33,977 nucleotides of DNA from Chloroflexota bacterium. Its GTDB lineage: Bacteria; Chloroflexota; Anaerolineae; DTLA01. The notes beneath the pieces were generated by a model. The model did not search any database. It was not told the DNA's origin and worked only from the letters and a program-made list of their open reading frames with translations. Numbering within the stretch: position 1 is the first letter of the stretch; every line of letters starts with the position of its first letter. The stretch lies in contig JACIWU010000034.1 of NCBI GenBank assembly GCA_014360805.1, forward strand, positions 1-33,977. The letters run 5' to 3'. Below, piece after piece: positions 1 through 6,728 of the stretch. Both the position numbers and the translations under genes were made by a program.

Positions 1-29
1 GTGCGACGCACCTTGGAGGTGCGTCGCAC
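1..29. repeat. Perfect palindrome, copy 1 of a dispersed repeat
   Basis: Bases 1-12 and 18-29 are perfect 12-bp inverted arms around a 5-nt loop. The arm itself is nearly self-complementary (GGTGCG-N-CGCACC core). The same core with a different loop occurs at 17161-17197. The repeat lies downstream of the minus-strand PrpD-like gene and may act as a terminator or as an extragenic palindromic repeat. The window edge may cut it, so its true extent is unknown. Confidence 0.8.
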
Positions 30-36
30 GTTCCCT

Positions 37-66
37 ATTCGCGTGGATTCGCGTTCATTCGCGGTT
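37..66. repeat. Three tandem 10-bp units
   Basis: Three consecutive 10-mers begin with ATTCGCG (ATTCGCGTGG, ATTCGCGTTC, ATTCGCGGTT). They form a short imperfect tandem repeat between the edge palindrome and the end of the PrpD-like gene. No function is evident; they look like degenerate intergenic repeat sequence. Confidence 0.55.
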
Positions 67-94
67 ACAAATCCGCGGGCTGGATTCGCCCCGC

Positions 95-1450
95 TCACAC
101 CTCGCGCAACTGCGCCACCAGTTCGCGCACGTCGGCGACCTCGTCCAGATGCCACAGGGTGTCCACCAGGCGGTCGGTGCGCTTATCTCCCAGCATGGGG
201 GCGACAAGCCAGCGGAATTTCGCCTCAACCCGCGCCTCGTCCCAGCCGGTCTGCGGGTAGTTGATGTTGCCCTCCACGATGCCCGAGTAGAACTCGCGCC
301 CGTCCTGCGTCCGAATGGCGACGGCGCACGCGTACTTGCCGCTCAGGTCGCCCGTCTCCGCCAGGCGATACAGGCGGTTCAGTTCGTCGGTCTCCGACAG
401 TTCTATCTTCTGCGCAAGGGCACGAATCTCGGGGTCGTCGTAGCGGTGCTCCAGAATCTGCTCGGGGCCAACTTCGCCATCTACAAGGATGGCCGCCAGC
501 GGCCACGCCATGTTGAACTGCGCTTCCTCGGTGGTGGTGGGCAGCCGCGTGCCCAGGCGCACGCCCACCCACGGCGACTCCACGCGGATGTGGGCGATAT
601 CGCCCACCGCGATGTTGTGCTGGCGCACCAGGTCGGTGGCCGCCTTCAGCGCGGCGTGCGTCCAGGCGCAGCAGGCGTATTCCTTCCAGGCGATGCCCTC
701 GGTCATGATGTACTTCGCGCCGATGTCCCGCACCCAGTCGGCGTGCTCGGCCATTTCCAGCACGCTGGGGATACCGGTGAACCCCTCCGCGGCCAGTTGC
801 GCCGAGATGATGCCGTTCATCGCGCCCCATCCGATGCCGTGCTTCACCATGGCCGGATGGTCAATGTCGCGCATCATGGGCAGGTTGGGCGCGTGGTACT
901 CGGCGATGCCCAGCGCCTGGCGCACCGTCGGGACGGGCAGGCGCATGAGGTGCGAAGCCACCGCCGCGCACGCCACCGACCCCCACGACCCGCACGCCTG
1001 GTACACGTTGTGCGTCGCGTGCCAGATGCGGGCGGTGCGGTGCGCCACCTCGTAGCCCACCACGAGGCCGGTGAGCATCTCCGCGCCGCTGCGCCCCAAC
1101 GATTCGGCCACCGCCAGCGCCGTCGGGAACAACTGCGCGCCCGGGTGCCCCTTGGTGAACAGGCCGCAGTCGTCAATGTCAATCCCATTGGCCGCGTACC
1201 CGTTGGCAAAGGCCGCCCCGATGGCCGAGGCGCGGCTTCCGTGCAGGAGAATCGTCGCCGCGTCGCCCGGCCACGTCCTCGCAGCGTAGCGCGCCGTGAT
1301 GCGGCTCACCGGCGTGCGCGTGCCGGGGATCGTCGCGCCCAGCGTGTCCATCGCCGCCATGCGCGCCATGCGCCGAACCGTCGGCGGCAGGTCAGCCCAG
1401 CGGATATCGGCCACAAATCGGGCCGCGATGTCCGAGCCATCCCAAGCCAT
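95..1450 (-). CDS. MmgE/PrpD family protein (2-methylcitrate dehydratase-like)
   Basis: This 451-residue protein has the MmgE/PrpD length and motifs. An early Asp-rich stretch (GIDIDDCGLF) is followed by KGHPG and a Pro-Thr-Ala-Leu-Ala helix, as around the family's active site, and KHGIGWGAMNG is typical of the central helical domain. Known members dehydrate 2-methylcitrate, isomerise or decarboxylate related acids, or are uncharacterised, so the substrate cannot be read from the sequence. The start is well supported by AAGGAGGTTGAT directly before the ATG. It is the last gene of a three-gene unit after an MttB homologue and a PLP enzyme. A route from methionine through 2-oxobutyrate and propionyl-CoA to methylcitrate would fit the PLP neighbour, but this is inference. 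Confidence 0.88.
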   Translation of the reverse strand: MAWDGSDIAARFVADIRWADLPPTVRRMARMAAMDTLGATIPGTRTPVSRITARYAARTWPGDAATILLHGSRASAIGAAFANGYAANGIDIDDCGLFTKGHPGAQLFPTALAVAESLGRSGAEMLTGLVVGYEVAHRTARIWHATHNVYQACGSWGSVACAAVASHLMRLPVPTVRQALGIAEYHAPNLPMMRDIDHPAMVKHGIGWGAMNGIISAQLAAEGFTGIPSVLEMAEHADWVRDIGAKYIMTEGIAWKEYACCAWTHAALKAATDLVRQHNIAVGDIAHIRVESPWVGVRLGTRLPTTTEEAQFNMAWPLAAILVDGEVGPEQILEHRYDDPEIRALAQKIELSETDELNRLYRLAETGDLSGKYACAVAIRTQDGREFYSGIVEGNINYPQTGWDEARVEAKFRWLVAPMLGDKRTDRLVDTLWHLDEVADVRELVAQLREV

Positions 1451-1470
1451 ATCAACCTCCTTTGTTGGAC

Positions 1471-2718
1471 TTACAACTGCGCCAGCGCCTGCTCCAGATC
1501 CTGGATGATGTCCTGCGGGTCTTCCAGCCCGACCGACAGGCGAATCAGGCCGTCGTCAATGCCCGCTGCCGCTCGCTCCTCGGGCGTCATGTGCTCGTGG
1601 GTGATGGTGGGCGGGTGCATGCAAATCGTGCGGCTCGTGCCGAAGGTAACGGCATGGGTGATCAGGCGGAAGGCATCAATCACCGTCGCCGCGCCGCGCA
1701 TGCCACCGCGCACCACGAAGGACAGCAGCCCGCCGCCTGCCCTCATCTGCCGCCGCGCCAGTTCGTACTGCGGATGGCTCGGCAGGCCCGGATAGTTGAC
1801 GCGCTCCACTTTCGGGTGCGCCGCCAGGAATTCGGCCACCTTCTGCGCGTTGGCGCTGTGCCGCTCCATGCGCAGCGACAGCGTCTCCAGGAATTGTAGC
1901 GTCATCCACGAGTCAAACGGCTGCATGATGGCGCCGACGAACTCCGTCGTGTTCCAGCGGATGTCTTCCACCAGCGCCTCGGGCCCCACGATGGCCCCGC
2001 CCAGCACCGTGGCATTGCCCGCCAGGAACTTGGTGATGGACAGCAGCACGATGTCGGCCCCCAGGTCCATGGGCCGCTGGAGCGCCGCCGTCGCCGTCGT
2101 GTTGTCCACCAGGAGCGGCACGCCGTGGGCGTGGGCCACCTCGGCCACCGCCGCGATGTCCGTTACGAACAGGCACGGGTTGCTGGGCGTCTCCACCCAC
2201 ACCAGGCGCGTGCGGCGGTCAATCTCGCGGTCCCACGACTCGGGTCGCGCAGGGTTTTTGACGAAGCGGAAATCCACATTGCAGCGTTCGGGGAAGATGG
2301 TCGCCGCCTGCTTGTAGCCCTCGCCGAAGATGTGCAGGCTCGTAACGACGTTGTCGCCCGGCCGCGCGATGGTGAAGATGAGGTTGAACAGCGCCTGCGA
2401 CCCCGACGCTGCCGTAACCGCCGCCTCGCCGCCTTCCAGCGACGCCAGCCGCTCCTCCAGAATCGCGGCCGTAGGCGTCTTGGTGCGACCATAGACCGGG
2501 TAGGGAATCTTGTCAAATCGCTCGTAGGGGTAGGTCATGGACTGCACGATCGGCGGAACAAACGAGCGGAACTTCTCCAGGTCCTTGCCAGGCCGAAAGC
2601 CGGCGTGGAGCGCCCGCGTGTTGAAACCCCAATCGGCGTCAGCGCGCCGGGGTGGCTTGCGCGTGGGGTCGTAAACCCAGGGCTTGCGCATGAAAAAGCG
2701 TTCGTCATCGTGCGGCAT
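1471..2718 (-). CDS. PLP-dependent Cys/Met (trans-sulfuration) family enzyme
   Basis: This is a fold-type I PLP enzyme of the Cys/Met metabolism family: cystathionine gamma-synthase/lyase, methionine gamma-lyase or O-acetylhomoserine sulfhydrylase. Visible landmarks are a Tyr-Gly-Arg segment (YPVYGRTKTPT), the phosphate-binding SGSQA, VETPSNP, the pyridine-binding Asp in LLVDNTTA, the Schiff-base lysine in SITKFLAGN, and the C-terminal RLSVGLEDP. The length of about 415 residues is normal. ATG codons lie at 2724 and 2718; 2718 gives better spacing to GGAGG (8 nt versus 3). The gene sits between an MttB homologue and PrpD. A gamma-lyase acting on methionine or a homoserine ether is plausible, but subfamily and direction of reaction cannot be fixed here. 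Confidence 0.88.
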   Translation of the reverse strand: MPHDDERFFMRKPWVYDPTRKPPRRADADWGFNTRALHAGFRPGKDLEKFRSFVPPIVQSMTYPYERFDKIPYPVYGRTKTPTAAILEERLASLEGGEAAVTAASGSQALFNLIFTIARPGDNVVTSLHIFGEGYKQAATIFPERCNVDFRFVKNPARPESWDREIDRRTRLVWVETPSNPCLFVTDIAAVAEVAHAHGVPLLVDNTTATAALQRPMDLGADIVLLSITKFLAGNATVLGGAIVGPEALVEDIRWNTTEFVGAIMQPFDSWMTLQFLETLSLRMERHSANAQKVAEFLAAHPKVERVNYPGLPSHPQYELARRQMRAGGGLLSFVVRGGMRGAATVIDAFRLITHAVTFGTSRTICMHPPTITHEHMTPEERAAAGIDDGLIRLSVGLEDPQDIIQDLEQALAQL

Positions 2719-2753
2719 ACACATCTTCCTCCGTCTGTCGTGCTATTGCAGGC

Positions 2754-4205
2754 CTAGGGCCTGGCGCTGACGCGCTCCTGCTCGCGCTCCACGATGCGGC
2801 GGATAGCGCGCTGCACGTCTTCGGGGAGTGGTTCGGGCTTGTGCTCGGCGAGAATCTTGTCCACTTGCTGGGCGGCGCGCTGCTCCATGGTCGTCGCGCC
2901 CATCTCCACCCACTGCGAGTACACGCGCTTGTCGGCCAGGCGCGAGTAGTACGCCTTCTTGAAATTGCGCAGCGTGTGCTTGTGCTCCAGGTAGTTGCCG
3001 GTGGGGCCCAGTTCGTCCACCACGTCCAGCGCCAGCGTCTCATCGTTCACCGGCACGCCCGCCGTCGCGGCGCGCAGAAAGCCGATAAGGTCATTGCAGA
3101 TGGCCATGAGTTGCAGCGAGCCTTGCAGCCCCGCGTCCATGAACCCCACATCATGCACGATGTTGGCGCCGTGCAAGAGCGCGGTGAACAGGCTGATGGT
3201 CGCCTCGGCAGCACACTGCTGGTCCAGCACCTTGGAGTCCGTGGAGCCGCCCAGCCCGAACACCGGCAGCCCGTAGAACTTGCCCATCTCGGTGGGAACG
3301 CCCTGCTCCTCGGCCAGCACGTAGTTGCCCACCATCGTTTGGAGATTGTACGGCCCGCCGTTCCAGCCCGGCACCGCCACCGGCGAGCCTTCGCGCACCA
3401 GTTGCGCCAGCACGATGCCCAGAAGCGTGCCCGCATTCATCGTCGCGGTGCAGCCGGCAGTGGTTACCGGCGAGTTGACGCCGCCAGCGTTCAGCGGGAT
3501 GTACAGTTGCGGCAGGCCCTTCTCGGCGAAGTACATGCACTTCTGCAGCGCCTCGGCGTTGGCGATGAGGCCCGACGTAACGTTGATGTAGCAGACGGCG
3601 AAGGGCCGCCGCTGGAAGGCTTCCGCCCCACCCGCCACCGCCTCGCACATCTCCACCGCCGCCACGCAGCCCTCAAAGTCGGGCGTAACGAACACGATGG
3701 GCTTGGTGGTGTTGTTCAGCATCACCTCCATCTGGTAGCGGTCGTAGATGCGCTGATCCACGTCCTCGGGCAGGAACATGGACATGACGAAATCTATCTC
3801 GGGGAGCGCGTCCTGCACGATGGCGGCGTCGCGCACGTCGTTGAGCGTCGGCTTGCGGCGCTGGCCCGTGCGGTGGTCCAGGATGTTGAGGCAGTCGGAG
3901 CCGCCGCCGTAGTACGTGTTGTAGTCCCGCGCGCGGATGGCCACCCTGCCGTGTCGGTCGTAGAGGGTGATCTGTTTGGGCGTAACCGCCAGCGCCTTCA
4001 TGACCATGTGCTCGGGAATGCGGACGCGGATGCCGTCGGCCTTGGCGCCGCCCTTCACCAGGAGAGCGCGCGCCCGTTCATCGTGCACGTCCACGCCCAC
4101 GCGCTGGAGAATCTCCAGGCTGGCGGCGTGGATTTTCTCGCGCTCCTGCTGCCCCAGGCGACAGTAGTGCGCGCTGGTCATGCTCATTCCATGCGTTTGC
4201 AGCAT
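2754..4205 (-). CDS. MttB/MtgB-superfamily methyltransferase, paralogue 1
   Basis: This 483-residue member of the trimethylamine methyltransferase superfamily should move a methyl group from a quaternary or tertiary amine to a corrinoid protein. The family core is intact: IHAASLEILQRVGV near the N terminus, a Gly-rich GGGSDC at about 100-105, STDSKVLDQQ near residue 320, NIVHDVGF, and the C-terminal GPTGNYLEHKHT. There is no in-frame amber codon, so it is not a pyrrolysine enzyme; the closest characterised functional class is the non-Pyl type such as glycine betaine methyltransferase MtgB. The start follows GGAGGGAGAAG. It is the first gene of its unit, read from its own consensus promoter with an overlapping palindrome. 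The substrate is unknown. Confidence 0.92.
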   Translation of the reverse strand: MLQTHGMSMTSAHYCRLGQQEREKIHAASLEILQRVGVDVHDERARALLVKGGAKADGIRVRIPEHMVMKALAVTPKQITLYDRHGRVAIRARDYNTYYGGGSDCLNILDHRTGQRRKPTLNDVRDAAIVQDALPEIDFVMSMFLPEDVDQRIYDRYQMEVMLNNTTKPIVFVTPDFEGCVAAVEMCEAVAGGAEAFQRRPFAVCYINVTSGLIANAEALQKCMYFAEKGLPQLYIPLNAGGVNSPVTTAGCTATMNAGTLLGIVLAQLVREGSPVAVPGWNGGPYNLQTMVGNYVLAEEQGVPTEMGKFYGLPVFGLGGSTDSKVLDQQCAAEATISLFTALLHGANIVHDVGFMDAGLQGSLQLMAICNDLIGFLRAATAGVPVNDETLALDVVDELGPTGNYLEHKHTLRNFKKAYYSRLADKRVYSQWVEMGATTMEQRAAQQVDKILAEHKPEPLPEDVQRAIRRIVEREQERVSARP

Positions 4206-4219
4206 CTTCTCCCTCCGGC

Positions 4220-4237
4220 AATGTGATATATCACATT
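4220..4237. promoter_or_regulatory. 18-bp perfect palindrome, probable operator
   Basis: AATGTGATATATCACATT is a perfect 18-bp palindrome, very AT-rich against its surroundings. It overlaps the -10 box of the mttB1 promoter and is centred on the predicted start site (about 4228). The position suits a repressor that blocks initiation. The TGTGA/TCACA halves have a 4-bp centre, not the 6-bp centre of classic CRP sites. The cognate regulator is unknown. Confidence 0.7.
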
Positions 4238-4263
4238 ATAGGATATAACACATTTGCTGTCAA
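4235..4263 (-). promoter_or_regulatory. Consensus sigma-70 promoter of mttB1-PLP-prpD unit
   Basis: On the minus strand TTGACA (4263-4258), a 17-bp spacer and TATAAT (4240-4235) match both consensus hexamers exactly with optimal spacing. The predicted start is near 4228, giving a leader of about 22 nt before the ATG at 4205. Confidence 0.85.
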
Positions 4264-4295
4264 AGTTGGTACGTTTGCCCGCGCCGCCCGCCTGT

Positions 4296-4330
4296 ACGGG
4301 CGAACCTACGTGTCCGCCCGTGTTCGCCCG
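4296..4330 (-). terminator. Hairpin downstream of mttB2, possible terminator
   Basis: CGGGCGAAC at 4297-4305 pairs with GTTCGCCCG at 4322-4330. An alternative stem pairs 4296-4302 with 4315-4321. The hairpin lies between the mttB2 stop (4353) and the next promoter (-35 at 4263), where a transcript end would be expected. No U-tract follows, so it could instead be a dispersed repeat. Confidence 0.4.
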
Positions 4331-4352
4331 CTGCGGTTGCCGCCGCGTCCCC

Positions 4353-5783
4353 TCACGCGCCCTTCAGGATATACGCAATCTCCGCGCGCACCGAGTCGGG
4401 CAAGGGTTGCGGCTTGTGCTCCTCCAGGATGCTGAGCGTCTTCTCCTTCAGCCGCTGGCCCAGGCGCTTGCTCCCCTGCGCCACCCAATCCTCCATGCGC
4501 TGGCGGCTGAACAGCGACGGCTCCCACAGGTCGCGGAAATGCTTCAGCGTGTGCTTCTGGGTCAGGAAGTCGCCCCCCGGCCCCACCTTGTGGATGACAT
4601 CCAGCGCCAACGACTCGGCGTCCAGCGTGACGCCGCCCATGAACTTGCGCATCATCCCGATGATCTCGGCGGTGAACACGATCATCTCCGGCGACGTGGT
4701 CAGCCCCGCCTCCAGGTAGCCCACGTCGTGCACCAGGTTGTTGCCCGCCAGGAGCGCCACCAGAACCGAGAATGTCGCGTCGGCCGCCGCCTGCTCGTCC
4801 AGGGCGCAACTGTCCGAGTGGCCGGCGTAGCCCCACGTGGGCAGGCCGTAGAACCGCCCCATCTCGGCCACGGCCACGCGGGCCAACTGGAACTCCGGCG
4901 CGCCGTACACGCTGATGGTGGTCTTCATGTCCATGTGGTGCAGGCCGCTGCCGTACACAAACGGCGCGCCCGGCCGCTTCAACTGATGCATGACCAGGCT
5001 GGACAGCGTCTCGGCGTTGCCCAACGCCAGCGCCCCCGCCATGGTTACGGGCGCGGTCCCGCCCATCATCGGCGCGGGCGAATGCACGATGGGCAGCATG
5101 TTCTCGGCCATGAAGAGCAACTTGCCCGTCGCCGTCTCGGAATGCTTCAGCGGCGTGGAAGGCTCCGAGTACAACAGGAGCGTGGGGTTCAGGCGCAGTT
5201 GCTCCATGCCGCCCGCCGCCGCAGCCGCCATGGCCGCGATGGCCTCGCAGTCGGCGCGGTCGTCGCACACGAAGACGAGGGGTTTCGTCGTGTTCTCCAG
5301 CATGAGCGCAAACTGATGACGGTAAGCGTTGGCCGTCTTCAGATCCGACGGAATGCCCATGGACATACAGAACTGGAGTTCGGGCAGCGCGTCCACCACG
5401 TGGATGGCGTCCACCACGTCGGCCACCGTGAAGGGCCGCACCTGACCCGTGCGCGGGTCCAGGTAATTGGGGCAGTCGGAGCCGGTGCCGAAGTTCACGT
5501 TGCGGCCTTCCAGCGCCGCGCCCACTTCATTGCTCCCCCGCTTGCACAGGGCGATGCGCGAGGGGGCCTGGGCCAGCGCCCATTCCACCAAGCCCGGCTG
5601 GAAGCGCACCAGGTTACCATCGGTGATGGTTACGTCGGCCTGGCGCAGCAGGGCCAGCGCCTCCTCGTGGTACACGCGCACGCCCGTTCGCCGCAGAATC
5701 TCCAGCGACGCGCGGTGAATGACTTCGCACTGGTCGTTTGTGAGCATCCCCAGCCTGGGGAATGCCTGGGTACTGACAGTCAT
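4353..5783 (-). CDS. MttB/MtgB-superfamily methyltransferase, paralogue 2
   Basis: This 476-residue non-pyrrolysine MttB homologue shows IHRASLEILRRTGVRVYHEE, FGTGSDC near residues 99-104, LHHMDMK, NNLVHDVGYLEAG and GPGGDFLTQKHT. It is most like paralogue 4: both share a YSEP-S-P block, an HSP block before the central glycines and GLHHMDM, which points to a relatively recent duplication. In the conserved S-D-A/S-K-x-x-D-x-Q segment it has SDSCALDEQ, so the lysine kept in the other five copies is Cys here. The start follows GGAGGAACCTACT. It ends the large transporter/hut/Mo-hydroxylase unit, 51 bp after the FAD subunit. The substrate is unknown; a methylamine-type compound is the family expectation. 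Confidence 0.92.
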   Translation of the reverse strand: MTVSTQAFPRLGMLTNDQCEVIHRASLEILRRTGVRVYHEEALALLRQADVTITDGNLVRFQPGLVEWALAQAPSRIALCKRGSNEVGAALEGRNVNFGTGSDCPNYLDPRTGQVRPFTVADVVDAIHVVDALPELQFCMSMGIPSDLKTANAYRHQFALMLENTTKPLVFVCDDRADCEAIAAMAAAAAGGMEQLRLNPTLLLYSEPSTPLKHSETATGKLLFMAENMLPIVHSPAPMMGGTAPVTMAGALALGNAETLSSLVMHQLKRPGAPFVYGSGLHHMDMKTTISVYGAPEFQLARVAVAEMGRFYGLPTWGYAGHSDSCALDEQAAADATFSVLVALLAGNNLVHDVGYLEAGLTTSPEMIVFTAEIIGMMRKFMGGVTLDAESLALDVIHKVGPGGDFLTQKHTLKHFRDLWEPSLFSRQRMEDWVAQGSKRLGQRLKEKTLSILEEHKPQPLPDSVRAEIAYILKGA

Positions 5784-5834
5784 AGTAGGTTCCTCCTCCA
5801 GATGATTGAAGTTGAAAGTACGCAGCCGCCCATG

Positions 5835-6728
5835 CTACCGTGGGGGCGGCTGATAACTCGCTCGCTTCGCGGCGCGATCCACCGCGACTTCCAATGTCTG
5901 CGCCACCATCGCCGGGATGAGCGCCAGGCGATACTCGCGAGACGCGCGCGTCGGACTCGTGCGCGGGTTGGACTCGCCCTGGGCAATGCGGCCGGCCTCG
6001 GCCAGCGTCGCCGAGTCCGGGATTTTGCCGCACAGGAACGCCTCGGCCTGGCGAGAGCGAAACGGCCTCGGCGCGACCGGCCCCAGGGCGATGACCGCAT
6101 CCTGCACCGCGCCATCCGCGCCCAGGGTCAAGCAAGCGCCGCAGTTGAGCGTGGGCAAGACCAGCGATTCGCGGCGGCCCGCGCGGCTCCACGCGCTGCC
6201 CCACAAGCCCTGCGGCACGCGAAAGCGGATGTGGGTGATGATCTGGCGGCAGGGGTTCACCGCCGACACCCCCGGCCGCACGAACAGCGACTCCACCGGC
6301 CTCCACTGCGCCCCCGTCGCGTTCACAATGCGCGCCTCGGCCCGCAGCGCAACGGCAGCCAGCGCCCCGTCGGCGGCGGGCATCGCCTGCACGATGTTGC
6401 CGGCCCACGTCGCGGCGGTCTGGATGGGCAAGGCCCCAACGCACCGCGCCGCCTCGGCCAGCACGTGCACGTTCTGGGCGATGAAGGGATGCTGGCGGAT
6501 TTCCGCAAACGTTACCGCGGCCCCAACGTTCACCCACTCGCCCTCAACCGTTACCTGGCGCAGTTCCGGAATCCGCGTGATGTCCACCAGGCAGCGCGGC
6601 GCGATCTTCCCCTTGCGCATGTCTACCATGACATCGGTCCCGCCCGCCACGATGCGCGCCTCGCCGCCGTGCTCTTCCAGCAACGCCAGCGCCTCCTCAA
6701 CGGAAGCGGCTATGCAATAGCGCGTCAT
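5835..6728 (-). CDS. Molybdenum hydroxylase FAD-binding subunit (CoxM/XdhB-like)
   Basis: This 297-residue FAD subunit of the xanthine dehydrogenase/CO dehydrogenase family would pass electrons from the Fe-S clusters of its partner to an acceptor. The N terminus has the flavin-binding AGGTDVMVDMRKG, followed by LVDITRIPELR and GAAVTFAEI, and the second half has the CO_deh_flav_C-like region around NCGACLTLG. Length is normal for a stand-alone subunit. Its ATG overlaps the TGA of the upstream Mo subunit gene (ATGA), implying translational coupling and stoichiometric assembly. The gene order of large subunit before FAD subunit is less common than the reverse. Confidence 0.92.
   Translation of the reverse strand: MTRYCIAASVEEALALLEEHGGEARIVAGGTDVMVDMRKGKIAPRCLVDITRIPELRQVTVEGEWVNVGAAVTFAEIRQHPFIAQNVHVLAEAARCVGALPIQTAATWAGNIVQAMPAADGALAAVALRAEARIVNATGAQWRPVESLFVRPGVSAVNPCRQIITHIRFRVPQGLWGSAWSRAGRRESLVLPTLNCGACLTLGADGAVQDAVIALGPVAPRPFRSRQAEAFLCGKIPDSATLAEAGRIAQGESNPRTSPTRASREYRLALIPAMVAQTLEVAVDRAAKRASYQPPPR

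Noticed and set aside
4220-4237. Calling the palindrome a CRP/FNR site
   Set aside because: The TGTGA/TCACA halves are separated by 4 bp instead of 6, and it sits over the start site, not upstream. Only a generic operator call is supported.
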